In this document: in pieces, positions 26,794 to 35,959 of the stretch
How positions within the stretch are numbered: position 1 is the first letter of the stretch
How the letters are laid out: every line of letters starts with the position of its first letter
Assembly: GCF_013373795.3 (NCBI RefSeq)
Contig: NZ_CP088022.1
Coordinates: 6,200,001 to 6,264,000 of the forward strand
Length of the DNA stretch: 64,000 nt
Reading direction: 5' to 3'
Source: Bradyrhizobium quebecense
GTDB lineage: Bacteria; Pseudomonadota; Alphaproteobacteria; Rhizobiales; Xanthobacteraceae
Program-made: the position numbers and the translations under genes
Notes under the pieces: model-generated
Seen by the model: the letters and a program-made list of their open reading frames with translations, nothing else
Told to the model about the DNA's origin: nothing
Databases searched by the model: none

Positions 26794-27228
26794 CTACGCC
26801 CGCTTCGACCGCATCGCACGAACCTGCGTAACCTCCGGATCACGCGCCAGCGCCTGGTAGCGCTTGCTGTCGACGGCGTAGATCGCGATGCGGCCTTCGG
26901 CGTCGGCGTGGACGCCCCAGCCGAAACGTTTGCCGAGCGGCGAGGCGCGCATGCAGGCCTGGCCGCGCGAGAAGAACGTCTCGCGGGCGAGGCTGCGCAC
27001 CTTCTTCGCCGCCTTCGCATCAAGCGCGCGGCCGGCCGATGACGTCGCGAACACCACGTCGTCGGAGGTGTATTTGTAGGGCGCTTCGGCGATCATCCGA
27101 TATTGCAGCACGGCAACCGTCGGCTGGCCGCCGCGCAGCTGCGGCTCCTCGCCGCTCTGCGCCGGGCAATCCTCGGCGACGCGGATCAGGGTGTTGAAGC
27201 AGTTGGTGCTGTACAGGGGTTTCGCCAT
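26794..27228 (-). CDS. DUF6157 family protein
   Basis: A 144-residue protein. The opening STNCFNTLIRVAEDCPA and QYRMIAEAPYKYTSDDVVF are the hallmark of DUF6157, and GQACMRASPLGKRFGWGVHAD follows. ATG at 27228 suits the family; a GTG at 27246 would overlap the GST stop codon. It is directly downstream of the GST and likely co-transcribed. Function unknown. Confidence 0.83.
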   Translation of the reverse strand: MAKPLYSTNCFNTLIRVAEDCPAQSGEEPQLRGGQPTVAVLQYRMIAEAPYKYTSDDVVFATSSAGRALDAKAAKKVRSLARETFFSRGQACMRASPLGKRFGWGVHADAEGRIAIYAVDSKRYQALARDPEVTQVRAMRSKRA

Positions 27229-27242
27229 CGGCACGATCCGTA

Positions 27243-27896
27243 TCACACTCCGGCGGCGGCTGCATGCTGCGCCGCCATCTCGTCGTCGGCCTTCGAGATC
27301 CGGATGAAAGCCGGGCGCGCGGAGATGCGTTCGGAATAGCGGACGAAGGCGTCCCTTTTCGGCACGATGCCGAACCTCATGGTCCAGCTGAGCGCGATGC
27401 CCCAGAGGATGTCGGCCGCCGTGATCTCCTCGCCGAGCAGATAGGGCCCCTTTGCGAGCTGCGCCTCGAGCGCGTCCAGCATGGTGTCGTAGTCGGCGTA
27501 GGGCGACTGCGTGATCGGCGCCGGCTCGCGCTTCATGAAATGATCGATCACCGCCGGCTCGAACGACGAGCCATAATAGGCGATCCAGCGCAGATACGGG
27601 CCGCGGCGCGGATCGTTCAGCGCGGGCGTGAGATCCGCCTGCGGAAACAGATCGGCGAGATAGATGAAGATCGCGACCTGCTCGGTCACCAGCGCGTCGC
27701 GATGGCGGATCGCCGGCACCTTGCCGAGCGGATTGATCGCGAGATAGGCGTCCTTGCGCTGCTCGGCCGCCTTCATGTTGAGGATGTGCAAATCATAGGG
27801 CGCGCCGAGCTCCTCCAGCAGCACGCGCGTGCCGGTGGCGCGGCTCTGTGGCGAGTAATACAGCGTGACGCGGTCGGTGGTGGCAGCGGTGGTCAT
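27243..27896 (-). CDS. Glutathione S-transferase family protein (second GST)
   Basis: A 217-residue GST: SRATGTRVLLEELGAPYDLHIL (thioredoxin-like start), NPLGKVPAIRHRDALVTEQVAI (glutathione site) and a helical C-terminal half ending near RISARPAFIRI. It is divergent from the WYL regulator at 27981 with a perfect palindrome between them, a layout parallel to the first GST locus. Confidence 0.9.
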   Translation of the reverse strand: MTTAATTDRVTLYYSPQSRATGTRVLLEELGAPYDLHILNMKAAEQRKDAYLAINPLGKVPAIRHRDALVTEQVAIFIYLADLFPQADLTPALNDPRRGPYLRWIAYYGSSFEPAVIDHFMKREPAPITQSPYADYDTMLDALEAQLAKGPYLLGEEITAADILWGIALSWTMRFGIVPKRDAFVRYSERISARPAFIRISKADDEMAAQHAAAAGV

Positions 27897-27947
27897 CAGC
27901 GGGTCTCCTTGCGCCGTCAGGGGGCATGGCCTCCTTATGTCCGCCTA

Positions 27948-27970
27948 TACCTGACATCTTGTGTCAGGTA
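27948..27970. promoter_or_regulatory. Perfect palindrome, candidate operator of WYL regulator and GST
   Basis: Nine-bp arms TACCTGACA (27948-27956) and TGTCAGGTA (27962-27970) with spacer TCTTG. It lies 52 bp upstream of the GST start and 11 bp upstream of the regulator start, suited to joint repression of both directions. Confidence 0.7.
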
Positions 27971-27980
27971 TGATCCTCCC

Positions 27981-28976
27981 ATGCGCGCGAGCCGGCTGTT
28001 TTCCATCCTCACCACCCTGCAGGCGCGGGGACAGGTCACCGCGCCCGAGCTGGCCGAGGCCTGCGAGGTCTCGGTGCGCACGATCTATCGCGACATCGAT
28101 GCGCTCTCGGCCGCCGGCGTCCCCATCTATGCCGACCGCGGCGCCGAGGGCGGCTACCGCCTGCTCGACGGCTATCGGGTGCGGCTGAATGGGCTGTCGC
28201 AGGGCGAGGCCGAGGCGCTGTTCATGGCTGGGCTCCCCGGCCCCGCCGCCGCGCTCGGCCTCGATGCCGCGATGGCGGCGGCGCAGACCAAGCTGATGGC
28301 GGCGCTACCGGAGAAGCTGCGCCCCAACGCGCGGGGCATGCAGCAGCGCTTCCATCTCGACGCACCCGGCTGGTTCGGCGAGACCGAGGAGCCGAAGCAT
28401 CTGCGCGCCATTGCAGCCTCGGTGCTGCGCGAGACCCTGATCGAGATCCGCTACCAGAGCTGGAAAGCCGAGAAGCGGCGGCGCGTGGCGCCGCTCGGCC
28501 TCGTGCTGAAGGGCGGCAGCTGGTATCTCGCCGGCCTCGTCGACGGCAATGTGCGCACCTATCGGGTCGCGCGGGTGCTGGATTGCACGGTGCTGGAGAC
28601 GCCGTTCGCGCGGCCGGCGGAGTTCGATCTCGCCACCTATTGGCGCGCCTCGATCGCGCGGCTCGAGGCCGAGTTGCATCCGAACGAGGCCACGGTGCGG
28701 CTGTCGCCGTTGGGGCTGCAGCTGTTCGATGCGCTGGGCCATCCTTACGTGAAGGCGCGGATGCGGCTTGCCGACAGCGTCGAGCCCGACGGCTGGCGCG
28801 TCGCCACCATGCCGGTCGGCAAGACGGTGTGGCATGCCGCCTCCGAATTGCTGCGGCTCGGCGCCGAGGCCGAGGTAATCGCGCCCGCGGAGCTGCGCGA
28901 GAAGATGGCTGAGCTCGCCGGCGCGATGGCCGCGCGCTACGCCGACGCGCCGCCGCGCCGCGCTGCCCGCCGTTAA
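27981..28976 (+). CDS. WYL domain-containing transcriptional regulator
   Basis: A 331-residue regulator: N-terminal HTH (RASRLFSILTTLQARGQVTAPELAEACEVSVRTIYRDIDALSAAGVPI), a middle region, and a WYL domain (LIEIRYQSWKAEKRRRVAPLGLVLKGGSWYLAGLVDGNVRTYRVARV). ATG at 27981 is used because it begins the HTH. It probably represses itself and the divergent GST and DUF6157 genes. Its stop overlaps the convergent gene's stop by 4 nt. Confidence 0.91.
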   Translation: MRASRLFSILTTLQARGQVTAPELAEACEVSVRTIYRDIDALSAAGVPIYADRGAEGGYRLLDGYRVRLNGLSQGEAEALFMAGLPGPAAALGLDAAMAAAQTKLMAALPEKLRPNARGMQQRFHLDAPGWFGETEEPKHLRAIAASVLRETLIEIRYQSWKAEKRRRVAPLGLVLKGGSWYLAGLVDGNVRTYRVARVLDCTVLETPFARPAEFDLATYWRASIARLEAELHPNEATVRLSPLGLQLFDALGHPYVKARMRLADSVEPDGWRVATMPVGKTVWHAASELLRLGAEAEVIAPAELREKMAELAGAMAARYADAPPRRAARR

Positions 28977-29383
28977 TACCGGCTGTCGGAGCTGATGACG
29001 AAGCGGTCGAGAAAGTTGACCGGCAGGATCTCGAACCGGTCGAGCGTGAGCGTAATCCCGGTCACGAAGTCGACGCCCTTGATTGTGCCCTCGAGGTCGA
29101 TCCGCCGGCCGCGGCGCAGGTTGCGTGTTTCCGGATGTTGCTCGATGTCGATATAGGCATAGATCGGGTTGTCGAGCCGGGAATGGCGATGCCAGCCGCG
29201 TTGCAGAAAGCTGAATTGCAGCACCGAGCCCGCGCCCCAGTCGATCGCGTCGAAGAAGCGGGTCTTCCAGGCAACGGGCTGTCCCAGGTAATGCGCGGCG
29301 ATGAACGCGTCGCGCTCAAACGCAGGCAGATGGTGCAGTTGCCAGCTGATCTCCGCCGGCGTCAGGGAGGCGTTATTCGCCAT
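28973..29383 (-). CDS. Hypothetical protein, aromatic-rich
   Basis: A 136-residue protein starting MANNASLTPAEISWQLHHLPAF. It contains HYLGQPVAWKTRFFDAIDWGAGSVLQFSFLQRGWHRH and a beta-strand-rich second half (GVDFVTGITLTLDRFEILPVNFLDRFV). I do not recognise a family. It is convergent with the WYL gene and 69 bp downstream of the nitroreductase gene on the same strand. Confidence 0.6.
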   Translation of the reverse strand: MANNASLTPAEISWQLHHLPAFERDAFIAAHYLGQPVAWKTRFFDAIDWGAGSVLQFSFLQRGWHRHSRLDNPIYAYIDIEQHPETRNLRRGRRIDLEGTIKGVDFVTGITLTLDRFEILPVNFLDRFVISSDSRY

Positions 29384-29452
29384 TGTTGTTCTAGTCGTCG
29401 TTTCTTCTTGTCCTCGGCGGGAGGGTGAACCGACCTTCCCGCCCTGAGGAAG

Positions 29453-30163
29453 TTATACATCCACAAATGTGACAGTATCCGCCACAGTTGCGCGCGACGT
29501 GCGGTAGCTGTTCACCTTGTGCGCATGATCCGCATAGCCGAACGAGATACCGCAGACAACCCGGCGATCGCCAGCCAGGTTGAAATGGCGGCGGATCAGG
29601 CCGGAATGGCGCGCAATCGCGGCCTGCGGGATGGTGCCGAGCCCAAGTGCCTGCGCGGCCAGCATGAAGTTCGAGACATAGCCGCCGCAGTCGATCGCAC
29701 CATAGATGCCAAGCGGCTCGTTGGTGTGGATCACGGCAATGTGCGGGGCGCCGAAGAAATTGTAATTCTCCAGCGCCTGTTTTGCGTAGGCCGCCCTATC
29801 GCCGCGCGCGATACCGAGCGTGTTGTAGAGCTGGAAGCCGCTCTCGCGGCGGCGCTCCAGATAGACCCCGACATATTCGCGCGGCGGCGTGAAGTCGTAG
29901 TCCTCGCCGAGGCCGCGCGAGGCCTCGGCATAGATCGCCTTGCGAAAGCGCTCCTTGGCCTCACCGGAGACGATCAGGACTTCCCAGGGCTGGCTGTTGC
30001 ACCACGACGCGGTGCGCTGCGCGGTCGTCAGGATATGCTCGATGACGTCGCGCGGCACCTCGCGCGGCTCGAACGCGCGCACCGAGTAGCGCTCGTTGAG
30101 CAATTCCTCGAGCGCGCCGATGCGGTCTTCGGCCGCGAAACGCGGCTTGGTGGTGGCATCCAT
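29453..30163 (-). CDS. Nitroreductase family protein
   Basis: A 236-residue FMN-dependent nitroreductase-fold protein. The N-terminal RYSVRAFEPREVPRDVIEHILTTAQRTASWCNSQPWEVLIV is the FMN-binding start of the family, and the GGYVSNFMLAAQALGLGTIPQAA segment is the conserved dimer/FMN region. It lies 2 bp after the acyl-CoA dehydrogenase stop codon, so it belongs to the CoA-thioester operon and may reduce an unsaturated or quinone-like intermediate; the substrate is unknown. Confidence 0.88.
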   Translation of the reverse strand: MDATTKPRFAAEDRIGALEELLNERYSVRAFEPREVPRDVIEHILTTAQRTASWCNSQPWEVLIVSGEAKERFRKAIYAEASRGLGEDYDFTPPREYVGVYLERRRESGFQLYNTLGIARGDRAAYAKQALENYNFFGAPHIAVIHTNEPLGIYGAIDCGGYVSNFMLAAQALGLGTIPQAAIARHSGLIRRHFNLAGDRRVVCGISFGYADHAHKVNSYRTSRATVADTVTFVDV

Positions 30164-30165
30164 GC

Positions 30166-31410
30166 TCAGCGGCCCTTGGTCGGGATCTTGTTGTAGGGCA
30201 CGTCCTTGTCGACCCGGATGTCGCCCGGCAGGCCGAGCACGCGCTCGGCGATGATGTTGCGCAGGATCTCGTCGGTGCCGCCGGCGATGCGCATCGAGGG
30301 CGACGACAGCAGCATCTGCTGGAACTGGCCGTTGGCCTGCTCCTCGTCGGTGCCCGTGAGGCTACCCGCGGCGCCCTCGAGGTCCATCGCATAGGTCGCG
30401 ATGTCCTGCAGCATCAGGCCGGAGACCAGCTTGCCGATGGAATTTTCCGGACCGGGCCGCTCGCCCTTCGACAGCGCCGAGATCGCGCGATAGCTAGTGT
30501 ATTTCAGCCCGCTTGCCTTCACCGCCCAGCTCGCAAGTTTGGAGCGCACCGCCGGATCATCGATCGCAAGGCCATCCTCCAGCATCAGATTGGAGCAGAA
30601 CTCGAACATTTCAGGGACACCGGTCGCAAGCCGCGATCCGATCGACATGCGCTCGTTCATCAGCGTGGTCAGCGACACGCTCCAGCCCTCGCCGACCGCA
30701 CCTAAGCGCTGGCTGTCCGGGATCACGACGTCGGTGAAATAGACCTCGTTGAACTCCTGCATGCCGTTGGCCTGCTTGATCGGCCTGACCTCGACGCCGG
30801 GGCTCTTCATGTCGAGGAAGAACATGGTGAGGCCCTTGTGCTTGGGCACATTCGGATCGGTGCGCGCGATCAGAAGGCCGTAGTCGGAGTAATGCGCGCC
30901 GGAGGTCCAGATCTTCTGGCCGTTGACGACCCAGTTGTCGCCTTTTTTCTCGGCGCGGGTGCGCAGGCCGGCGACATCGGAGCCCGCCGACGGCTCGGAG
31001 AACAGCTGGCACCAGATCTCCTCGCCGGAGGCGAGCTTCGGCAGATAGCGGCGCTTGGCCTCTTCGCGGCCCCAGGCCATCACCGTCGGGCCGCACATGC
31101 CCTCGCCGATCTGGAACGGCTGGGTCAGCTTGCCGTAGACGCCCTCTTCCTGCTGCCAGATCACGCGCTCGATCGGGGTGGCGCCGCGGCCGCCATATTC
31201 CTTCGGCCAGTGCAGGCAGGCCCAGCCGCCCTCCGCCTTCTTCTTCTGCCAGGCCTTGCCGACCTCGACCATGTCGTGCCTGGCGAGCCTGATGCGGCCG
31301 AGCGAGGACTTCGAGAGTTCTTCCTCGAACTCCTTCGGCGCGTTGGCCGCGATCCAGTTGCGGGCGAGGCTACGGAATTCAGCTTCCTGCGGCGTGTCGT
31401 CGAAATTCAT
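30166..31410 (-). CDS. Acyl-CoA dehydrogenase (tandem copy A)
   Basis: A 414-residue flavoprotein acyl-CoA dehydrogenase. WCQLFSEPSAGSDVAGLRTRAEK and WVVNGQKIWTSGAHYSDYGLL are the FAD/substrate signatures, and RIAGGTDEILRNIIAERVLGLPGD is the C-terminal signature. It introduces a double bond into an acyl-CoA and passes electrons to ETF. It is a near duplicate of the following gene (31439-32686), with nearly the same ends (FNFDDTPQEA-like start and IPTKGR end). The start at 31410 matches its paralogue. Confidence 0.93.
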   Translation of the reverse strand: MNFDDTPQEAEFRSLARNWIAANAPKEFEEELSKSSLGRIRLARHDMVEVGKAWQKKKAEGGWACLHWPKEYGGRGATPIERVIWQQEEGVYGKLTQPFQIGEGMCGPTVMAWGREEAKRRYLPKLASGEEIWCQLFSEPSAGSDVAGLRTRAEKKGDNWVVNGQKIWTSGAHYSDYGLLIARTDPNVPKHKGLTMFFLDMKSPGVEVRPIKQANGMQEFNEVYFTDVVIPDSQRLGAVGEGWSVSLTTLMNERMSIGSRLATGVPEMFEFCSNLMLEDGLAIDDPAVRSKLASWAVKASGLKYTSYRAISALSKGERPGPENSIGKLVSGLMLQDIATYAMDLEGAAGSLTGTDEEQANGQFQQMLLSSPSMRIAGGTDEILRNIIAERVLGLPGDIRVDKDVPYNKIPTKGR

Positions 31411-31438
31411 GGCGAACCTCTTTTGATTTTGCGCGCGC

Positions 31439-32686
31439 TCAGGCGCGGCCCTTGGTCGGGATCTTGTTGAAGGGAACGTCCTTGTCGACCCTGATGTCGC
31501 CGGGCAGGCCCAGCACGCGCTCGGCGATGATGTTGCGCATGATCTCGTCGGTGCCGCCCTCGACACGGGTGCCCGGCGCGCGCAGCAGCATCGCCTGGAA
31601 CTTGCCGGCGACCTCGGCATCCTCGGGTCCGGTCAAGGCGCCGGCGGCGCCTTGCAAATCGAGCGCGTAGGTTGCGACGTCCTGGATCATCGAGCCGGCA
31701 ACCAGCTTGCCGATCGAGTTCTCAGGCCCGGGGCGCTCGCCACGGGAGAGCGCGGAGATCGCGCGCATGCTGGTGTATTTCAGCCCGCTCGCCTTCACCG
31801 CCCAGTTCGCGAGCTTCGCGCGCACCGCGCGGTTCTCGATCGCGGGGCCATCCTCCAGCATCAGGCTGTTGCAGAAGTCGAACAGTTCGGGGAAGCCGGT
31901 CGCGACGCCGGCGCCGATCGACATCCGCTCGTTCATCAGCGTCGTCAGCGACACGTTCCAGCCGTCATTGACATTGCCAAGCCGCTGCGAGTCCGGAATC
32001 CGCACGTCGGTGAAATAGACCTCGTTGAAGTCGGAGGCCCCGCTCGCCTGCTTGATCGGCCTGACCTCAACGCCCGGGCTCTTCATGTCCAGGAAGAACA
32101 TGGTGAGGCCCTTGTGCTTTGCGACATTGGGATCGGTGCGGGTCAAGAGGATCCCGTAATCGGAGTAATGCGCGCCCGAGGTCCAGATCTTCTGGCCGTT
32201 GATCACCCATTCGTCACCCTGCTTCTCGGCGCGGGTGCGCAGGCCTGCGACGTCGGAGCCGCCGGCCGGCTCGGAGAACAGCTGGCACCAGACCTTCTCG
32301 CCGGAGGCGAGCGGCGGCAGATATTTGCGCTTCTGCTCCTCGCCGGCGAACGCCATCATGGTCGGGCCGCACATGCCGTGGCCGATGATGAACATCGAGC
32401 TGAGGCGGCCGAACGGGCCCTCCTCCTGCTGCCAGATCACGCGCTCGATCGGCGACGAGCCGCGGCCGCCATACTCCTTCGGCCAGTGCAGGCAGGCCCA
32501 GCCGGCATCGGCCTTCTTCTTCTGCCAGGCCTTCGCCACCTCAAGAATGTTGGCCCCCTTGAGCTGCACGCGGCCGAGCGAGGCCTTGCGCAGCTCCTCC
32601 TCATATTGCTTCGGCGCATTGGCCGCGATCCAGGCTTTCGCCTCGGCGCGGAATGCGGCTTCCTGCGGGGTATCGTCGAAATTCAT
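31439..32686 (-). CDS. Acyl-CoA dehydrogenase (tandem copy B)
   Basis: A 415-residue acyl-CoA dehydrogenase with WCQLFSEPAGGSDVAGLRTRAEKQGDEWVINGQKIW and RVEGGTDEIMRNIIAERVLGLPGD. Most positions are identical to copy A by eye, showing a tandem duplication followed by divergence in the N-terminal helices. The 28-bp gap to copy A and shared strand indicate one operon. The pair may act as a heteromer, as seen in some steroid-catabolic dehydrogenases, or handle successive substrates. Confidence 0.93.
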   Translation of the reverse strand: MNFDDTPQEAAFRAEAKAWIAANAPKQYEEELRKASLGRVQLKGANILEVAKAWQKKKADAGWACLHWPKEYGGRGSSPIERVIWQQEEGPFGRLSSMFIIGHGMCGPTMMAFAGEEQKRKYLPPLASGEKVWCQLFSEPAGGSDVAGLRTRAEKQGDEWVINGQKIWTSGAHYSDYGILLTRTDPNVAKHKGLTMFFLDMKSPGVEVRPIKQASGASDFNEVYFTDVRIPDSQRLGNVNDGWNVSLTTLMNERMSIGAGVATGFPELFDFCNSLMLEDGPAIENRAVRAKLANWAVKASGLKYTSMRAISALSRGERPGPENSIGKLVAGSMIQDVATYALDLQGAAGALTGPEDAEVAGKFQAMLLRAPGTRVEGGTDEIMRNIIAERVLGLPGDIRVDKDVPFNKIPTKGRA

Positions 32687-32710
32687 GGTCTGTCATCCTT
32701 CGCCGGTGTC

Positions 32711-32793
32711 GTCGGATGGGTAGAGCACAGCGAAACCCATCTTTGGACCACCCGCGCCATGATGGGTTTCGCTGCGCTCAACCCATCCTACAA
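32711..32793. repeat. Palindromic repeat, GGATGGGTAGAGC...CAACCCATCC class
   Basis: Left GTCGGATGGGTAGAGCACAGCG and right GCTGCGCTCAACCCATCCTAC arms enclose AAACCCATC/GATGGGTTT. A second copy is at 33969-34046. Both are in gaps of the same operon. Confidence 0.75.
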
Positions 32794-32804
32794 GTTGCGA
32801 ATCC

Positions 32805-33932
32805 TTACGCCGCGTTCTTCTTGCGCATGCGGTCGATCAGCGCATCTTCCCAATAGGACGGGCTGCCGAGACCGAGCGCCACCGCATTGGCGCGGCGGTA
32901 GTACATGTGGCAGTCGAACTCCCAGGTGAAACCCATGCCGCCATGGACCTGGATGTTGTTCTTGGCGCAGTGCTGGAACGCCTGCGTTGCGCTGATGCGC
33001 GCGGCGGCGGCCGCTTCCGGCAACTCGCCGGCATTGGTCGAGAGCGCCCAGGCGCCGTAGTAGCAGTTCGAGCGCGCCAGGGTCGCCGAGACATACATGT
33101 CGGCCAGCATGTGCTTGACCGCCTGGAACGAGCCGATCGGACGGCCGAACGCGATGCGGTCGAGCGCGTAGTCGCGGCCCATCTCCAGTGCGCGGTCGGC
33201 GCCGCCGACCTGCTCGAACGCCGTCAACACGGCTGCGCGATCCAGCACCTGGGTGATCACGCCCCAACCCTCGCCGGCGGCGCCGAGCGGCTCGGCTTTC
33301 GCGTCCTTGAAGGTGATCTCGGCCTGGCCGCGGGTCAGATCGATGTTGGTCAGCGACTTGACCTCGACGCCGCCTGCCTTGAGGTCGACGATGAACAAGG
33401 AAATGTCGGACTCGCGTCCGCTCGAACCGGTGCGCGCGGCGACAACGGCGAAATCGGCGATCGCGCCGTCGGCGACCGGCTTCTTGACGCCGTTGAGCAC
33501 GCCGCCATTGGCCGCGACCTTGATCGCCTTCGGCGACGGATTGCCCTTGCCCTCGAACAACGCCAGCGTGCCGATGGCATCGCCGGAGGCGATCTTCGGC
33601 AGCCACTTCTGCTTCTGCGCGTCACTGCCTGCGATCAGGATCGCTTCGGCGGCGAGATAGACGGTCGACGAGAACGGCACCGGCGCCAGCGCGCGGCCCA
33701 TTTCTTCTGCGATCACGCAGAGCTCGAGATGGCCGGCACCGGCGCCGCCGAACTGCTCCGGAATTGCCACGCCGAGGAAGCCCATCTCGGCGAGACCCTT
33801 CCACAGTGCCTTGTCGTAGGGCGCCTTGCCGTCGAGCACCTCGCGCACGGCCTTCGGCGGGCACTGCTCGCTGAGGAACTTCCGCGCCTCGTCGCGCATC
33901 TGCTTCTGTTCGTCGGAGAAATCGAAATTCAT
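32805..33932 (-). CDS. Acyl-CoA dehydrogenase family protein
   Basis: A 375-residue acyl-CoA dehydrogenase of a different subgroup from the tandem pair: N-terminal FSDEQKQMRDEARKFLSEQCP, middle ALFEGKGNPSPKAIKVAANGG, and C-terminal NNIQVHGGMGFTWEFDCHMYYRRA. The usual catalytic glutamate region is replaced as in the short ACAD-like subunits that pair with a longer partner. It lies between FCS and tandem dehydrogenases on the same strand. Confidence 0.91.
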   Translation of the reverse strand: MNFDFSDEQKQMRDEARKFLSEQCPPKAVREVLDGKAPYDKALWKGLAEMGFLGVAIPEQFGGAGAGHLELCVIAEEMGRALAPVPFSSTVYLAAEAILIAGSDAQKQKWLPKIASGDAIGTLALFEGKGNPSPKAIKVAANGGVLNGVKKPVADGAIADFAVVAARTGSSGRESDISLFIVDLKAGGVEVKSLTNIDLTRGQAEITFKDAKAEPLGAAGEGWGVITQVLDRAAVLTAFEQVGGADRALEMGRDYALDRIAFGRPIGSFQAVKHMLADMYVSATLARSNCYYGAWALSTNAGELPEAAAAARISATQAFQHCAKNNIQVHGGMGFTWEFDCHMYYRRANAVALGLGSPSYWEDALIDRMRKKNAA

Positions 33933-33968
33933 GGCGCTTACCCGCGTTGCTGTTGTTCGTTGGCATCG

Positions 33969-34046
33969 TCAGATGGGTGGAGCGAAGCGATACCCATCGA
34001 TGGCTTGGTCAGAGATGATGGGTTTCGCTACGCTCTACCCATCCTA
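33969..34046. repeat. Palindromic repeat, AGATGGGTGGAGCG...CTACCCATCC class
   Basis: Second copy of the element at 32711-32793, with TCAGATGGGTGGAGCGAAGCG at the left and CGCTACGCTCTACCCATCC at the right. Confidence 0.75.
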
Positions 34047-34049
34047 CGA

Positions 34050-35918
34050 TCAGTTCAAAATGATCACCTCATCACCGGGCTTGTCGGCATAGAGCTTCTC
34101 CACCAGCGCGGCGCGGCGTTCGAGACCGGCGCGCTGGTTGATGTAGCCCTTGTCGGTGAGCTCGTTGCCGTCGATCGACGGCGGCTCGACCATCAGCATC
34201 GCACGCGCGATCCGCATGCTGCTGCCGGTGCAAGATGCATTGTGCGCCTGCAAGCCTTTCCTGAGACAGGCGACCACCTCGGGATGCCGGATCACGTCCT
34301 CATAGCTCGCATCCGCATTGCCGACCAGCTGGCGGCAGGCATGCAGGTTCGGCCAGCACAACAGGCCGATGAACTCGCGGTCCTGCCCCGCCACCAGTGC
34401 GTCATGCACGACCGGCGTCGCAGCTGATATCGCATCGGTGCGCAGCGAGCCGACATGGACGAAGGTGCCGGTGGTCAGCTTGAAGTCCTCCACCACGCGG
34501 CCGGCAAAGATGATGCCCTGCAGCGGATCCTCAGGGTCCACGAACACGCCGGCATCGCCGATGCAGTAAAAGCCCTCCTCGTCGAACATCTTGGCCGTCA
34601 GGTCCGGCTGGCCGAAATAGCCCGGCGTGACGTTGACGCCGCGCAGCCGCAATTCGTACTTCGAACCGCACGGCACCATCTTCAGCTCGACGCCGGGGAA
34701 TGGCAGGCCGATCAGGCCGACGCGCTCCGTGTCCCAATAGGTGCCGGTCGAGGTCGGCGCGGTCTCGGTCGAGCCCCAGCCGGTGTAGAACACGATGCGC
34801 TCGCCCGTGGTCTTCACCGCCAGCGCCTGCATCCGGTCATAGAGATCGTCGGGCAGCCGGGCACCGCCATAGGCCATGATCGAGAGGTTCTTGAAGAAGC
34901 TCGCGCACAGCGCGGCGTCCTTCTCCATTGCCGCCGCGAGCGCCGCATAGCCGGCCGGCACGTTGGCGTAATAGGTCGGCGACACCTCGCGCAGGTTCCT
35001 GATGGTCTCCTCGAGCTGCCCCGGCATCGGCCGGCCGTCATCGATATAGAGCGTGCCGCCGTCGACCAGCACCGGATTGAACGCGGCGTTGCCACCCATG
35101 GTGTGGTTCCAGGGCATCCAGTCGAGCACGGTCGGGATCGGGCCGGCCGTCTCGCGCGGGCGCACCTGCATCATCATCGCCGCATTGGCGCACATCATCT
35201 GCTGGGTGTTGATGACGGCCTTGGGCATGCCGGTCGAGCCCGAAGTGAACAGCAGCTTGCCAACGGTCTCGGGCGCGATCTTCGCGATCGACGCGCCGAC
35301 ATCGGCTGTCACCGGCGTTGTCGCGAGCTCGGCGAAGGACACGCTCTTGATCCCCTCGCAGGGACGCTGCACGTGAACAACCGTGATGCCGGTAAGATCG
35401 ATCGCCTTCAGCGCCCTTTCGAAGGTTGGACCGTCCTGCACCATCACGACGGCGGGCTTGATCAGGTTGAAGAGGTATTTGAGCTTGAGATGATCCTGGC
35501 TCATCAGCGAATAGGCCGGTGACACCGGCGCGGCCGGCAGCCGCGCCTGCATCGCGGCCTGCGTCATCAGCGCGTGCTCGATCGAATTGCCGGACAGGAT
35601 CGCGACCGGCCGGCCGTCGGCGATGCCGAGATCGAGCAGGCCTTGCGTCAGCGCATCGACGGTGCGCTTGGCTTCACCGTACGAGACTTTGCGCCACTGC
35701 CGGTCGGGGCCGCCGCGCTGCGCCAGCCAGATCCGCTCCGGCGCCTGCGCCGCCCATTTGGCGAGATAGGCCGGGATGTGGATCTCGTAGGCCTGGAGCG
35801 GAATCCGCGACTTCAGGACGACGGTGCCGTCAGCGCGCCGCTCGACCGCGATGTCACGCGCGAGCCAATCCACCTTGCGAAAGGCAGGCTTCGTCAGCAT
35901 CGCCGCGTCTCCATCCAT
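34050..35918 (-). CDS. fcs: Feruloyl-CoA synthase (intact paralogue)
   Basis: A 622-residue CoA ligase of the feruloyl-CoA synthase family. LLFTSGSTGMPKAVINTQQM is the P-loop-like AMP-binding motif, VLDWMPWNHTMGGN the family signature, and VEDFKLTTGTFVHVG and the DKGYINQRAGLERR tail mark a complete C-terminal domain. ATG at 35918 has GGGAGACG upstream. It would activate an aromatic or cyclic acid to its CoA ester in the cytosol. It lies 41 bp after the crotonase gene, mirroring the order in the left cluster. The true substrate is uncertain. Confidence 0.9.
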   Translation of the reverse strand: MDGDAAMLTKPAFRKVDWLARDIAVERRADGTVVLKSRIPLQAYEIHIPAYLAKWAAQAPERIWLAQRGGPDRQWRKVSYGEAKRTVDALTQGLLDLGIADGRPVAILSGNSIEHALMTQAAMQARLPAAPVSPAYSLMSQDHLKLKYLFNLIKPAVVMVQDGPTFERALKAIDLTGITVVHVQRPCEGIKSVSFAELATTPVTADVGASIAKIAPETVGKLLFTSGSTGMPKAVINTQQMMCANAAMMMQVRPRETAGPIPTVLDWMPWNHTMGGNAAFNPVLVDGGTLYIDDGRPMPGQLEETIRNLREVSPTYYANVPAGYAALAAAMEKDAALCASFFKNLSIMAYGGARLPDDLYDRMQALAVKTTGERIVFYTGWGSTETAPTSTGTYWDTERVGLIGLPFPGVELKMVPCGSKYELRLRGVNVTPGYFGQPDLTAKMFDEEGFYCIGDAGVFVDPEDPLQGIIFAGRVVEDFKLTTGTFVHVGSLRTDAISAATPVVHDALVAGQDREFIGLLCWPNLHACRQLVGNADASYEDVIRHPEVVACLRKGLQAHNASCTGSSMRIARAMLMVEPPSIDGNELTDKGYINQRAGLERRAALVEKLYADKPGDEVIILN

Positions 35919-35959
35919 TTTGCGTCTCCCGGAATTCTCGTCCTTTTGAGGATCTGTTC

